Counted from the stretch's first letter, positions 8,601 to 17,164 are shown. The stretch is 49,792 nucleotides of DNA from Bacteroidales bacterium (GCA_017395245.1 JAFPVR010000122.1:1-49792), one strand, 5' to 3'. Numbers and translations: made by a program. The notes: a model not told the origin generated them from the sequence alone.

Positions 8601-10603
8601 GTGTCGAAGGTGGACATGTCCTGCGGATCAGTCAGCATCCCGATATAGATGCCTGCGTTTGATGTGTTGCTTGCCGCCCGCAGCGAAAAAGAAAACTGCA
8701 ACTGGTTGATATCCAAGAAATAGAAATCCAATTTCGGGAGAGCAACAACAGAATACTGCGATGGATGGAACTGCACGCAGTGGCTGCCGGACTGGGCCTG
8801 CGCCACAATGTCGATGACGACAGGATAGGTGTCGTCGGTGTTGTCGTGGCGGGTCCAACAGTGTGGCAGCGGCATCGATTCCGCCGCCTCGAAGTCCCAT
8901 ATCTGCGGCACGGTTTCGATGGATGCGCATCCCGTTCCGGCAATCAGTATTTCCGATTCGAGGGCGGTGTCGCAAAGTGGCCGCACGTAGATGTGGTAGA
9001 GGGTGGTCGGCATCAAACCGCTAATCGTATAAGTGGGTGATGAAACGGTCACAGACACCGAATCCCAAACACTTTCGTCGCAAGGTTTGTAATACACCAG
9101 ATAGTCCGAGTTGTTGGCATTGAAGCCCAACCAGGAAAAGGTGACAGCGTCGGCGGTCGCCGAATCGACTGTCAGGGCGGAGGGCGGAGGACAGGCGGGA
9201 ATCGCCTCCAAGGTCACATCGTCAATTGACAGATCGACGTAATTGGCCAGATAGTTCGGCGTTTGTTCCAGATTCTCCCAACGCAAAGCAATCCAAGTTC
9301 CACTGCCGGTGTAAGATGAAAGCGGGACTGTGAACGACTGCCAATTCGCGTTTATGGTGGCGATATGGGCCAAGGGAGTGAATGTCGAATCATCCGAAGG
9401 GTCTGTCATCACACCGACCTGAACCTCACCATCACCGTCCTGACCGTTGTAGAAAGACCGGGCATAAAAAGAAAGTTGCAAATCATTGATATTCAACAAA
9501 GAAGTGTCAATCTCAGGCAGCATAATCGTTGAGTTATAAGGCTCGTTTCCGGATAATGTCGGGCCCGAAGAGTACATCAGCAGATACATATCCCCCGAAT
9601 GGGCCTCCGAAGCGTAATCCTCCACTTCAGCCTCGTCCAAGTTCCAACAATAGACCAGAAATCCAAAATCAGGGTAGTATGAATAGCCACTCTCAAAATC
9701 CCAAAACTGCGGCACGGAGGTGATGGGACCGCACGCGGTGTTGAACCACACATCGCCTGAAGGGTCGTTGGGGCGGCAGTCGCTCACAATGTACGCCTGG
9801 TAGGTGGACGACGGAGTCAGCCCCGTGAGGGTGTACCCGCAGGTGTCGGAGGTGAAGCTTTTGCTGCTCCAGACGGAATCATCCATTAGCTTGTACCAGA
9901 TGGTAAAATCAGTGAACTGCGAGTCGAATCCCGTCCACGTGATGTGCGCGGAGGTATCCGTGGACCAGTCGTAGGTCAGGTTGGAGGGGCGCGGACAGGC
10001 GGATCTGACGTCGAGGGTAAGGTCGTCAATGAGGATGGAGGTGGACCAACCCGCCTTAGCCTTGCAACGCAGGGCGATGTGCAGACCGGTGCCGGTATAG
10101 TCCGACAGCGGTAGCTCGAATGGATTGTAATAGTCCCATCCGTAGGCGTGGATGGTGTGAAGCACAGTGAAAGTGGAGGTGTCCGTCGGGTCGCTCATCA
10201 CCCCGACCTCCAGTACGTCCTCAACATGGGCGTTCAAGGTTTTCAGGTAGAAAGAGACTTGTAACTCCTGTATGCTCAGCGAGTTCGGATCGATAGCTGG
10301 CAGTACCAAAGTGGAGATGGCCTGCACATTATCGTAGAAACGAAGGTAACACGACCCAGTGTGCGCCGTGTAATTGGGGGAGCCAGGATCTATCGGGTTG
10401 TAGGTGTCCACATAGGGGGTGCCGATGGACGAGATACGCGTCCAGCACTGGGGAAGCGGCCTTGATGAAGTGCCGCCCGTGTTCCCCGATTCGAATCCCC
10501 AAGTCTGCGGCACCGACGTGATGACGCAGCTGTCAGTTTGTGCCAGGCCCGCCGTCGCAGCTGCAACCAAAAGCATCGCTAAAATCAAGATATTTTTTCT
10601 CAT
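5606..10603 (-). CDS. Giant modular T9SS adhesin-like protein with six repeats
   Basis: 1665 residues with a signal peptide (MRKNILILAMLLVAAATAGLAQ). Six long repeats of about 250-265 residues begin with variants of VPQTWGFESG...CW near residues 32, 296, 563, 812, 1066 and 1328. Each repeat pairs a jelly-roll-like domain, similar to cleaved-adhesin/choice-of-anchor J domains, with a fibronectin type III-like domain (GLxPSTTYxAYV motifs). A further Fn3 domain lies near 1500-1590. A T9SS type A sorting domain (LFPNPAREYVDVRV to IYFVHVAMD) ends the protein. It is likely a cell-surface adhesin or matrix protein. The six-domain layout is read from the sequence; ligand binding is inference. It is transcribed alone and converges with the gene at 3338. 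Confidence 0.88.
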   Translation of the reverse strand: MRKNILILAMLLVAAATAGLAQTDSCVITSVPQTWGFESGNTGGTSSRPLPQCWTRISSIGTPYVDTYNPIDPGSPNYTAHTGSCYLRFYDNVQAISTLVLPAIDPNSLSIQELQVSFYLKTLNAHVEDVLEVGVMSDPTDTSTFTVLHTIHAYGWDYYNPFELPLSDYTGTGLHIALRCKAKAGWSTSILIDDLTLDVRSACPRPSNLTYDWSTDTSAHITWTGFDSQFTDFTIWYKLMDDSVWSSKSFTSDTCGYTLTGLTPSSTYQAYIVSDCRPNDPSGDVWFNTACGPITSVPQFWDFESGYSYYPDFGFLVYCWNLDEAEVEDYASEAHSGDMYLLMYSSGPTLSGNEPYNSTIMLPEIDTSLLNINDLQLSFYARSFYNGQDGDGEVQVGVMTDPSDDSTFTPLAHIATINANWQSFTVPLSSYTGSGTWIALRWENLEQTPNYLANYVDLSIDDVTLEAIPACPPPSALTVDSATADAVTFSWLGFNANNSDYLVYYKPCDESVWDSVSVTVSSPTYTISGLMPTTLYHIYVRPLCDTALESEILIAGTGCASIETVPQIWDFEAAESMPLPHCWTRHDNTDDTYPVVIDIVAQAQSGSHCVQFHPSQYSVVALPKLDFYFLDINQLQFSFSLRAASNTSNAGIYIGMLTDPQDMSTFDTMLHIPQLTTQYQTFDIPLSDYSGGGTYLAVMSAGNVGVYMDNVSIDSLSGCQRPSNLTVSDITIESAVFQWIGYNPAQSNYTLYYRETDSFVWTTVPISVSDATYTLIGLLPSTTYIAYLAPACDPAKMSNSVTFKTGCGVWSLPQTWNFEDVDIIYDPQPNPLSECWSRVSGDDPYVLWHWSSGFAHSGLKTLRFSPQTYAIGILPFIDTNYLSINEMQISFYARYEGYDEGSSLTVGVMTDPTDSTTFTAVGEIPIVTTDYQRYELPLHAFTGYGAYIALKRTNPDDWSYIHVDDLTLDTLPDCVAPASLTVGNITSTTVQLTWSHPVDTVPFVVHYRLSGATAWLTETTAAGLSHTLTGLLEGCDYEAYVSPTCSDTAASYPITFTTACIIIDSLPRFWDFESDNLGGTAANPLPRCWTCVVSPQSSNPPSIKTHSYATPSGTHTLDFNQSSGSYLVLPMVDVNVLPINTLQLSFNMRVYTGTLHNIEVGVMVDPTDTTTFVPVQSFNNLSGSWESLTVSFAGYVGDGAYIAFRDACLSSYHDIRIDDLTLLQTPGCDAPANLSVVVVAGRSATLSWSHNADSFPYLVYYRDALDGAVWEVDTAVAADTAGFVLEGLEPMHSYTVFVMAGCTPPSLPSNTVQFTTTCAEDIIAVPQSWYFEASDCGTGDLPYCWQLIDVNGYPYPKMLDAFGGGGQCLNFYNAPGNMAVLPYINDNYLDIRDLEMSFSIKDFYAAGNGAVDVGVMSDPTDTSTFTLVQTVDGLDGNFQQVVVSFAGYTGTGTYIALRDGSWPAGFHTYDVYVDTLVLYLAAPVEPCEAPTDLQQVIAAKEVGDIHVTWTDNAGVSQWNLQYRPLSGDWTTVVVTGMPQYDITGLVSGEDYEVRVQAVCDDNVSEWSAILTATATNIGLDSWLAAGVTLFPNPAREYVDVRVDGDVRVTAMEVYDVYGKVVCTVVGTNQYSPQQTRINVAGLSAGIYFVHVAMDCGEVTKRFVKQ

Positions 10604-10678
10604 TCTTCTGTCGTTTATTATTAAGACGCAGAAAATCCAAATGGTTGCACTTTGCCGAAAAAAAATCTGTACCTACCC

Positions 10679-10710
10679 ATAGTGTAGCCATACTGTAGCC
10701 ATAGTGTGCC
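10679..10710. repeat. 11-bp tandem array (ATAGTGTAGCC)
   Basis: Three units of 10-11 bp directly precede the palindrome at 10712-10737. Confidence 0.75.
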
Positions 10711-10711
10711 T

Positions 10712-10737
10712 GTAGAGACGCACGGCCTTGCGTCTCC
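10712..10737. repeat. 28-bp-type palindrome, diverged copy
   Basis: GTAGAGACGC and GCGTCTCC arms surround ACGGCCTT. It is a diverged member of the GTAGAGACG palindrome family and sits between two 11-bp arrays. Confidence 0.8.
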
Positions 10738-10749
10738 GAATAGAGTTGG

Positions 10750-10793
10750 ACCGGAGTTACACCGGAGTTACACCGGAGTTACACCGGAGTTGA
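10750..10793. repeat. 11-bp tandem array (ACCGGAGTTAC)
   Basis: Four units, three identical and the last ending in TGA. The array lies between two palindromes of the GTAGAGACG family. With the preceding entries it fills the 231-bp gap between the adhesin gene and recO. Confidence 0.93.
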
Positions 10794-10799
10794 ACGGTT

Positions 10800-10829
10800 G
10801 TAGAGACGCAAAATTTTGCGTCTCCCTAC
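10800..10829. repeat. 28-bp-type palindrome next to the recO stop
   Basis: The arms GTAGAGACGCAAAA and TTTTGCGTCTC-CCTAC match except for one extra C. It lies 5 bp beyond the recO stop codon (10835-10837) and could act as its transcription terminator hairpin. Confidence 0.88.
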
Positions 10830-10834
10830 ACAAT

Positions 10835-11548
10835 TCAATGCAGCACCGTCGCCAAGATGTCCAACGAGTCAATCTTCCGAATCTGCTCGTTGTGCATCTG
10901 GAAATAGGCGACCAGCCCCTTCAGCAGGGCGTTACGCACCCCGCGCGTGGCCGGCACCGGCTCGTCGTGATTTAGCAGCTGATGCAGATACACACTTTGC
11001 TGCTGCGACAGAAATCCCGCATCCTCCATGTAAAACGGCTGGAAACGGCACTCCTGCAACGAGAAATACGGGGTACTGTCGGTGAAATTGTCCTCCGGCT
11101 CGTAACCCATCACCCGGCTGAGACGCAGCAGGAACCGCAACGGCAGTTCGACCAAGCTTCCCTTCGCATCATGCACTCTCTCGATTTCCTCCTGCAGGAA
11201 GGCAAACAACACCTCATCCTGCCCGGAGTCCATCAGCAACTTATAGAGTATCTCGTTGTAAAACAGCAGGATGGAACTTTTCGCAGGGTCGTAATACATG
11301 GCATTGACGGCACGGCGAGGCGCAATGTCCTTCAGATACTTCAGCGAACTCTTGCTGTGGTCGTCGTAGGAGATGTCCATCTCCGCCAACGGTGAGAAAT
11401 ACGAGGCCGCGAAACGGTTGTTCTTCCGGTAGGCGTTCTTGATGATAAACGACTGGTTTCCCTGCTGCCTTGTGAATATCTTCACAATCAGCGAGGTGTC
11501 GCCGTATTTCGTGGCGCGCATTACGATACCGGGAGTGGTGATTATCAT
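10835..11548 (-). CDS. recO: DNA repair protein RecO
   Basis: 237 residues, the normal length. RecO helps load RecA on single-stranded DNA in the RecF pathway. The N-terminal OB-fold reads IVMRATKYGDTSLIVKIFT, with the family-typical segment up to about residue 80. The helical C-terminal domain carries the Bacteroidetes-type YFSLQECRF segment, with no zinc-finger cysteine cluster visible. The start lies 2 bp after the stop of the porZ-like gene, making it the last gene of the rbfA / permease / porZ / recO operon. Confidence 0.93.
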   Translation of the reverse strand: MIITTPGIVMRATKYGDTSLIVKIFTRQQGNQSFIIKNAYRKNNRFAASYFSPLAEMDISYDDHSKSSLKYLKDIAPRRAVNAMYYDPAKSSILLFYNEILYKLLMDSGQDEVLFAFLQEEIERVHDAKGSLVELPLRFLLRLSRVMGYEPEDNFTDSTPYFSLQECRFQPFYMEDAGFLSQQQSVYLHQLLNHDEPVPATRGVRNALLKGLVAYFQMHNEQIRKIDSLDILATVLH

Positions 11549-11550
11549 AA

Positions 11551-13896
11551 TTAATTGATAAACACGAATTTCGTAACCAGTTTATCTTTGCCTTCCTCGT
11601 CGGAGACCATCACGTAGTAGACGCCGGTGGCGGGGCGGTGGCCGTGGAAATCTTTGCCGTACCACACCAACTGGCCGCCGTCGCTATAGCCTTGCCAAAC
11701 GAGCTTGCCGGAGGCATCCGTAATCTTACACAACGAATTGGCTTTCAGCCCGTTGATTGCTATAGCACCCGTATAGCCATGAGGAACGGGGTTCGGGTAG
11801 ACCGGCAAGTCCTCGTAGGTCTCGAAACCGCCGGTGGCCGTGCCCTTGTAGCTGACCATGCCGTTGGAGGTGGCGAAGAAGACCTCACCCGTGAGATCGT
11901 TGACGTTGATGTCCACGATATTGTTGGAAAACAGCGGGTGATCCTCGGCCGTGAAATGCAACAGCTGCTCTTGCCCGTTCTCACTCATCAAGAAGACACC
12001 GGCCTTGTTGGTGCCAATCCACTTGCGGTTGGCGCCATCCACCGCTATGGCCGTAACCTCCTCAAATTCAAGCAACACCGAAACATAGCCATCCTGTTCC
12101 AACAGAATGTTCCGGGGATAGACACCGCCATCGAAGACTTTTCCGGGATAGTAGATGACCTTCACACCCTTGTCCGTGCCAATCCAAATCTCGCCGTCCA
12201 GATCCTCGGCCATGCAATAGACCGTGGAAGAGGTCACCTCTGCAGCAGCGTTCATGTCGATGCGAGTGATGCGATCATCGCCCGTATTGTCGTACGTGCC
12301 ATTGTCCGTAAAGGCAATCAGGTGGTAGACCACTCCGTCACGCGGAAAGTTCATCCACTTGTATCCCCGCGAGTCCACCAACAGTTTGTCGGCCACCACA
12401 TCGCCAATGGAGGTCGCCGAAAGAACGTATGCGATATTGTAGGCATGCCACGTGCCGTCTGGCTCAAGCATCTTCAACATCTTTTGACAATAACTATTTG
12501 TCATCCAGACGTTTCCCTTCTTATCATATTGCAGTCCCGACACGAATGTCTGCCCGTTGGAGATAGAATCCAAGAGCGAATTCCGGGCATTGTAATGCGC
12601 GACAGGCCGTTGGTTCTGACACACAAACAGCCCGTTTCCCCACGAAGCTAACGCCCATTGGGTCTCGTTCTTCGGACTGATGGCCACATTGGTCAGGTCG
12701 TATGTCGGTTGGTCGGGGTTAAAATACAGAAAATCAGTGCTATTATGCTGCCATTCGCCATTCAGGCACCAGCTCAGGGCTGGAAAACGGAAGCCAGGTG
12801 CGTAGGCGGTGGAGGCGCGGCGCGTGCCGTGAACTGCGGCCACAATGCCATTTCGCGAGGTTACCCGCTCCACATAATCCATATAGGGTCCCGAAGCCTC
12901 GAAAAAACGGTGTGTAAAGTAGGTGATATTGCTCTGTACCAAACCATAAACCTTGTCCGCAGTCCAGATATTGTCACCGTCTAAAACAGCCTCCCTTACA
13001 TCCGGATAATTACCATCCGTATACCAGACGGCATTATAAATCCTCTCCACATCGCCATTCAACAACTCCACCGCATCCCAGCTGCAAACGAGCAGCGTAT
13101 CGTGTTGCGCGGACATATAACGCACATATTGATAAGATTTTCCGGTAGACTGCCAACCTTCACCCGTATGCCTGTAAAGCGTATCCCACACACCCGTTTC
13201 CGATGTTTCAGCCGTCTTGACCGCAAAAACCACATCCCCTACCGTGGACAAAAACGACACACTCATCGTATTTTCTTGGTCCCACTGCGAGAAATTACTC
13301 ACCGCCGGCGAGGTTTTCGGCATGCTGAAGACTCCACCTGTCGTTGAAATGTAAAACCGCTGGTTTACCAGGGCGACATCCGTGGGCGTAAACTGCTCTT
13401 CGTCCCGTTTGGTGAACCATGTGTCCGTAATCACCATATCAGCCATGTCCAAAACCACGATTCCGAAAGGATAGACCAGGTACATCTTGCCATCTATCTC
13501 GCGACATACCTGCAATATCTTGGAGCCTGTCAGCGATTTGTCTTTCACATCGCGAATATTCGTAAGACGGTCGTTTTGAATCACATCAATATTACCGTTT
13601 GAATAGCAGATTATCAACGAATTATGTGCTTTCTCGAAGAAAATTTTGACAATATCAATGTCGGAAAGACCCTCCACTTTCGTCCAAGTGGAAATTTCCG
13701 GATTTTCCTCGAAGACCGTGCTCTTTTCTAACAACATCAGCCCATTATCGGATGCAGCGTAAATGGTAGCTGGATCGGCGGCGACGGAGGAAAAGGAGTG
13801 CATAGCGGTATGCGCGGTGAACTTGCCAATAGCGGTCTGAGCCGTCAGCGCGACCGACGACAGCACAAGGATTGTCAGAACAAGATGCTTTCTCAT
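11551..13896 (-). CDS. porZ: PorZ-like T9SS accessory protein (beta-propeller with CTD)
   Basis: 781 residues. A signal peptide (MRKHLVLTILVLSSVALTAQ) is followed by two beta-propeller-like halves. The N-terminal half has the family-typical segments IYAASDNGLMLLEK, VEGLSDIDIVKIFF, LIICYSNGNIDVI and FGIVVLDM. The second half has sensor-type propeller motifs (EIWIGTDKGVKVIY, KWIGTNKAGVFLM). A type A sorting domain starts near LPVYPNPVPHG. In Porphyromonas, PorZ works at the cell surface with the T9SS attachment complex and delivers anionic LPS for cargo anchoring. The recO neighbour supports the assignment from my memory of gene order in the phylum. The start overlaps the permease stop by 4 bp. 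Confidence 0.8.
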   Translation of the reverse strand: MRKHLVLTILVLSSVALTAQTAIGKFTAHTAMHSFSSVAADPATIYAASDNGLMLLEKSTVFEENPEISTWTKVEGLSDIDIVKIFFEKAHNSLIICYSNGNIDVIQNDRLTNIRDVKDKSLTGSKILQVCREIDGKMYLVYPFGIVVLDMADMVITDTWFTKRDEEQFTPTDVALVNQRFYISTTGGVFSMPKTSPAVSNFSQWDQENTMSVSFLSTVGDVVFAVKTAETSETGVWDTLYRHTGEGWQSTGKSYQYVRYMSAQHDTLLVCSWDAVELLNGDVERIYNAVWYTDGNYPDVREAVLDGDNIWTADKVYGLVQSNITYFTHRFFEASGPYMDYVERVTSRNGIVAAVHGTRRASTAYAPGFRFPALSWCLNGEWQHNSTDFLYFNPDQPTYDLTNVAISPKNETQWALASWGNGLFVCQNQRPVAHYNARNSLLDSISNGQTFVSGLQYDKKGNVWMTNSYCQKMLKMLEPDGTWHAYNIAYVLSATSIGDVVADKLLVDSRGYKWMNFPRDGVVYHLIAFTDNGTYDNTGDDRITRIDMNAAAEVTSSTVYCMAEDLDGEIWIGTDKGVKVIYYPGKVFDGGVYPRNILLEQDGYVSVLLEFEEVTAIAVDGANRKWIGTNKAGVFLMSENGQEQLLHFTAEDHPLFSNNIVDINVNDLTGEVFFATSNGMVSYKGTATGGFETYEDLPVYPNPVPHGYTGAIAINGLKANSLCKITDASGKLVWQGYSDGGQLVWYGKDFHGHRPATGVYYVMVSDEEGKDKLVTKFVFIN

Positions 13897-15140
13897 AAGG
13901 CTGTATTTCGATACAAGTCGGATTTTTTAAGGTTATAAGCGGGAACCAAAGATGTCAGAATACTGATTACCAGTATGGTTAACAACACAATCAGCAAATC
14001 GGCAAAGCGGATTTGAACGGGATAGTACGGGATAATGTAGTGCGCGCCACCGCCGCCGAGTTTCACGATGTGGAAGGTTTGCTGCAGGAAACAAATCAAC
14101 GCGCCGAGCAGCGTGCCGGCCAATCCGCCCAACGCAGAAACCATAACACCTTCGTAAACGAAAACCCGCTGAATCAACGACTTGGACGCGCCCATGCTGA
14201 ACAACACTGCCGTGTCGGTCTTCTTTTCCAAAATCAGCATACCCAACGCCCCGATAATGTTGAAGGCGGCGAGAATCAGGATGAAGGCGAGAATCAGGTA
14301 AATCATAAACTTCTCCGACTTCATCGTCTTGTAAAGCGAATCCTCCTGCTCGCGCTGGTCCTTGACTATGTACTTATCCCCCACCAAATCCACGATTTGT
14401 TTGCGCACCTTGGCCGCATTCACCCCATCCTTGAGCTGGATTTCCACCGATGTCACCTCGCCGTCGTAACTCATCAGCTCACGCACGAACGAGATGGGGC
14501 AGAAAATGTAGTTTTCATCGTAGTTGGTGTTGGTACAAATCACGCCGTTGGGAATAATGTACTGCGTGTTGAATGCATCAGCCGGATTCGCGAAATTCTT
14601 CTTGGTGCGCTTGGGATAGTACATCTTCATCAGCTTGTAACTCAGCAAGTTGATTTCAAGCTTGCCCGCCGCACCGGTACCCATAATGGCGCACGGCTGC
14701 CGCAACTTGTAAAGCGCAGTGTCGCCGTCCACCAACATATCCTCGAAAGGATTCGTTTGGAAGTAGCTGTCGGGGACACCCTTCACGTAGAGCAGTTCCT
14801 GACGGTCGTCGTAGTTTGCAAGGGAGAGGTCACACACGATCTCGTTAACCTCCTTTACCTCAGACAGTTGCCGAAGCTGTTGAAGGGGAAAGCTGTCGAT
14901 GGCGAAGGACTTGCCCTCGCGCAGGGTAACCTCATAGTCGGCGTGCAGGGCGTTGAACCAGCCGCCGATGATGTCGCTCATGCCATTGAAGACGGAAAGC
15001 ACGACCACAAGCGCGGCAGTACTCACCATAATGCCGATCATGGAGATTCCGGAGATGACGTTGATGATATGGTGCTCTTTTTTGGAGAAAAGGTAACGCC
15101 ACGCCAGGAAAAGGGCCGTCTTATGCGCCTTCTGTGCCAC
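13893..15140 (-). CDS. FtsX-like ABC transporter permease (LolC/LolE type)
   Basis: 415 residues. It has one N-terminal membrane helix (about 24-50), a large periplasmic domain (about 55-265), and three C-terminal helices (about 270-300, 315-350 and 375-400). The cytoplasmic segment LEKKTDTAVLFSMGASKSLI is the typical FtsX/LolC motif. LolCDE-type complexes release lipoproteins from the inner membrane; no matching ATPase gene lies in the window, so the exact substrate is inferred. The start is GTG (15138-15140), sharing one base with the rbfA stop. The stop overlaps porZ by 4 bp, so translation is probably coupled. Confidence 0.88.
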   Translation of the reverse strand: MAQKAHKTALFLAWRYLFSKKEHHIINVISGISMIGIMVSTAALVVVLSVFNGMSDIIGGWFNALHADYEVTLREGKSFAIDSFPLQQLRQLSEVKEVNEIVCDLSLANYDDRQELLYVKGVPDSYFQTNPFEDMLVDGDTALYKLRQPCAIMGTGAAGKLEINLLSYKLMKMYYPKRTKKNFANPADAFNTQYIIPNGVICTNTNYDENYIFCPISFVRELMSYDGEVTSVEIQLKDGVNAAKVRKQIVDLVGDKYIVKDQREQEDSLYKTMKSEKFMIYLILAFILILAAFNIIGALGMLILEKKTDTAVLFSMGASKSLIQRVFVYEGVMVSALGGLAGTLLGALICFLQQTFHIVKLGGGGAHYIIPYYPVQIRFADLLIVLLTILVISILTSLVPAYNLKKSDLYRNTAL

Positions 15141-15475
15141 TATTTCTTCAGCAGTTCGTCGATGTGTTCCAAATAGTCGAGAGTATCGTCGAGGAAGAAC
15201 TCAAGGGCCGGTACCACGCGCAGCTGATTGCGCACCTGCTGCCCAAGACGATAGCGAATATCCTTCGTATTCTCCTTTACCATCTTGATAATCAACTCCT
15301 TGTCGGCTGTATTATAGATACTGAGGTAAGCGCGGGCGATGGAAAGGTCAGAGGTAACCTTCACATTCGTCACCGTAATCATGCACTTGTAGATGTTGCG
15401 GCTGTCCACCAGGAAGATGTTGGCCAGCTCGCGCTGCAACATCGCTTCGATTTTCTGTTGTCTTGTCGTATTCAT
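15140..15475 (-). CDS. rbfA: 30S ribosome-binding factor A
   Basis: 111 residues, the usual length for this KH-like 16S rRNA processing and cold-adaptation factor. Recognised from TTRQQKIEAMLQRELANIF, MITVTNVKVTSDLSIARAYLS, and the C-terminal RVVPALEFFLDDTLDYLEHIDELL. The start is ATG at 15473-15475; the open frame extends further upstream, but only through promoter and heptamer repeat DNA. It is the first gene of a four-gene operon that continues with a LolC-type permease, porZ and recO. Confidence 0.95.
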   Translation of the reverse strand: MNTTRQQKIEAMLQRELANIFLVDSRNIYKCMITVTNVKVTSDLSIARAYLSIYNTADKELIIKMVKENTKDIRYRLGQQVRNQLRVVPALEFFLDDTLDYLEHIDELLKK

Positions 15476-15494
15476 TGCCGTTAATTTAAGACGG

Positions 15495-15502
15495 CAAAGA
15501 TA
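15495..15502 (-). promoter_or_regulatory. Promoter of the rbfA operon
   Basis: The minus strand reads TATCTTTG, with a TTG triplet (TTGCCT) about 19 bp upstream. It lies 20 bp before the rbfA ATG. Confidence 0.75.
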
Positions 15503-15513
15503 CATTTTTTTAG

Positions 15514-15570
15514 GCAACAGGCAATAGGCAATAGACAGCGGGGAATAGGCAATAGTCAACAGGGAACGGA
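15514..15570. repeat. 7-bp tandem array (GCAATAG)
   Basis: About eight degenerate heptads (GCAACAG, GCAATAG, GGAATAG, TCAACAG, GGAACGG). They run up to the palindrome at 15575 and lie just upstream of the rbfA promoter. Confidence 0.85.
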
Positions 15571-15574
15571 GAAC

Positions 15575-15602
15575 GTAGAGACGTTGCGCGCAACGTCTCT
15601 AC
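15575..15602. repeat. Perfect 28-bp palindrome containing the MscS stop
   Basis: Two 14-bp arms, GTAGAGACGTTGCG and its exact complement, with no spacer. The TAG stop codon of the MscS gene (15599-15601) is formed by the right end of the palindrome. Confidence 0.95.
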
Positions 15603-16453
15603 CTCTCCACGCTGTCGCGGATATGCACGTCCATCTGGTTGAACGGAATCTCCAATCCCTCTTTGCGGAAGGCGTTGTAGATTCCCTCGTTAAGCGTAAA
15701 GATTGTGTTCCAATAGTTCTCGGGTAGCGTCCAAGCGTAGAGGCGCATGTTGAGCGAGCTGTCGCCAAAATTCTCCAACGTGGCGAACGGGGCCTTGGGC
15801 TCGTTCAGCACATACGGGTTCTCGGCGGCCACACGAACCATCACCTCCTTGGCCTTCTCCACGGACATACCATAAGCCAACCCCACGTCAATAGCCACGC
15901 GCCGCTGCGGGAGGTTGAAGTGGTTGACGAGCGACTTGGTGGCCAGCTCCGTGTTCGGAACGATAATCTTGCGAGCGTCATACGTGCGCAGCGTGGTGTT
16001 GAAAATCTGGATGCTCTCCACAAAGCCGGCATACGAGCCCTGCTCAATGTAGTCGCCAACTCTGAACGGCTTGAGCAGCAGGATGATGATCCCGCCGGCG
16101 AAGTTCTGCAGCGTCCCCTGCAACCCCATGCCGATGGCTACGCCCGCCGCACCGAGGATAGCGATAAACGAAGTCATCTGGATGCCCATAATGCCCATCG
16201 CTGTCAAGACGAGCAGCACTTTCAAGACGATGTCGATCACCGAGTGCAGAAACTGCTGCAGCGATGGGTCGACTTTGTGGCGGTCGTACGCCCGCTTCAT
16301 GACCTTGTTCAGCAAGTTGATGAGTTTCCAACCCACGAATAGCACGATGAGTGCCATTATCAGCTTCGGCACATACTGAAACACAACGTCATTTAAAAAC
16401 TGCTTCGCGCCGATGGCGAAGGAATCCCAAGTGGAAGTGGTATTGTTTTCCAT
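15599..16453 (-). CDS. MscS-family mechanosensitive ion channel
   Basis: 284 residues, similar to E. coli MscS. It opens under membrane tension and releases small solutes during hypo-osmotic shock. Membrane helices are seen at about 22-45, 68-90 and 92-115. The third, pore-lining helix carries the Gly/Ala pattern GAAGVAIGMGLQGTLQNFAGG. The cytoplasmic beta domain follows (KPFRVGDYIE, then IVPNTELATKSLVN). The last codon and the stop lie in a repeat palindrome. The gap to the DUF2490 gene is 36 bp, so the two may be cotranscribed. Confidence 0.93.
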   Translation of the reverse strand: MENNTTSTWDSFAIGAKQFLNDVVFQYVPKLIMALIVLFVGWKLINLLNKVMKRAYDRHKVDPSLQQFLHSVIDIVLKVLLVLTAMGIMGIQMTSFIAILGAAGVAIGMGLQGTLQNFAGGIIILLLKPFRVGDYIEQGSYAGFVESIQIFNTTLRTYDARKIIVPNTELATKSLVNHFNLPQRRVAIDVGLAYGMSVEKAKEVMVRVAAENPYVLNEPKAPFATLENFGDSSLNMRLYAWTLPENYWNTIFTLNEGIYNAFRKEGLEIPFNQMDVHIRDSVER

Positions 16454-16489
16454 ATTTTAATATAATGATTCGTAAGCTTGTTTTATAGT

Positions 16490-17164
16490 CTATTCGAACG
16501 AGTACGCCACCCCGAAATACAGCATATGCTCCGGATTCCGGACCTGGACCTCGTTGTCGTAGCGGAGGTAGAAGTCGAGGGTGTGGTGCCTGTCGATGGC
16601 GTATTGCAGACCCAAGACGGTGCGCATCTGGTCGATAATGTTGTTGCCGGGCTTGTAGAGACGCCACCAAAACTCTTCGGAGAGCTGCAGCTTTAGACGG
16701 GTCTGCGGGATAGCATAACTGACCGACAGGCGATTGCGCAGGTAGGTCTTGGGGTTGAAGGTATAGTCGCCGCGACGCGCGTCACGAAAGGTGGTCTGCG
16801 CCATGACTCGCCAGCCCACTTTCCACTGCCCGAACTTCGGGGCAAGGGAGACGAACGCCTTGATACGGTGGCGATTGTCGAAGAGCTGGTCCTCGCGGTC
16901 GTGATAGTTGAGGAAACTGTACGACGCCCCGACCTTCATCCGCTTTTGCCAAAAGGTGTAATCGGTGCCGACAGCGAGCTTGGCACGGTTGTAGTGGGTG
17001 AAATTGTAGTCGAAACGCAACTCGCCCTCCGCCGAAAAATGCCAGCCCTTGAGGATTTTGTAGTCATACTCCACCCCCACAACGCCGCCCGTCTCGAACG
17101 TTTGGGCATGCGCCACACCGCATATACACACGGCAACACATAATATGATGTATCTGATATTCAT
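16490..17164 (-). CDS. DUF2490 outer-membrane beta-barrel protein
   Basis: 224 residues. A signal peptide (MNIRYIILCVAVCICGVAHAQ) is followed by regularly spaced amphipathic beta-strands ending in an aromatic residue (AYSFE), as in outer-membrane barrels. The strands WHFSAEGELRFDYNF, YLRNRLSVSYAIP and HTLDFYLRYDNEVQ fit the DUF2490 family, whose function is not established. It is downstream of the DUF4956 gene, separated by about 100 bp of CCCAGGGCT elements. Confidence 0.75.
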   Translation of the reverse strand: MNIRYIILCVAVCICGVAHAQTFETGGVVGVEYDYKILKGWHFSAEGELRFDYNFTHYNRAKLAVGTDYTFWQKRMKVGASYSFLNYHDREDQLFDNRHRIKAFVSLAPKFGQWKVGWRVMAQTTFRDARRGDYTFNPKTYLRNRLSVSYAIPQTRLKLQLSEEFWWRLYKPGNNIIDQMRTVLGLQYAIDRHHTLDFYLRYDNEVQVRNPEHMLYFGVAYSFE

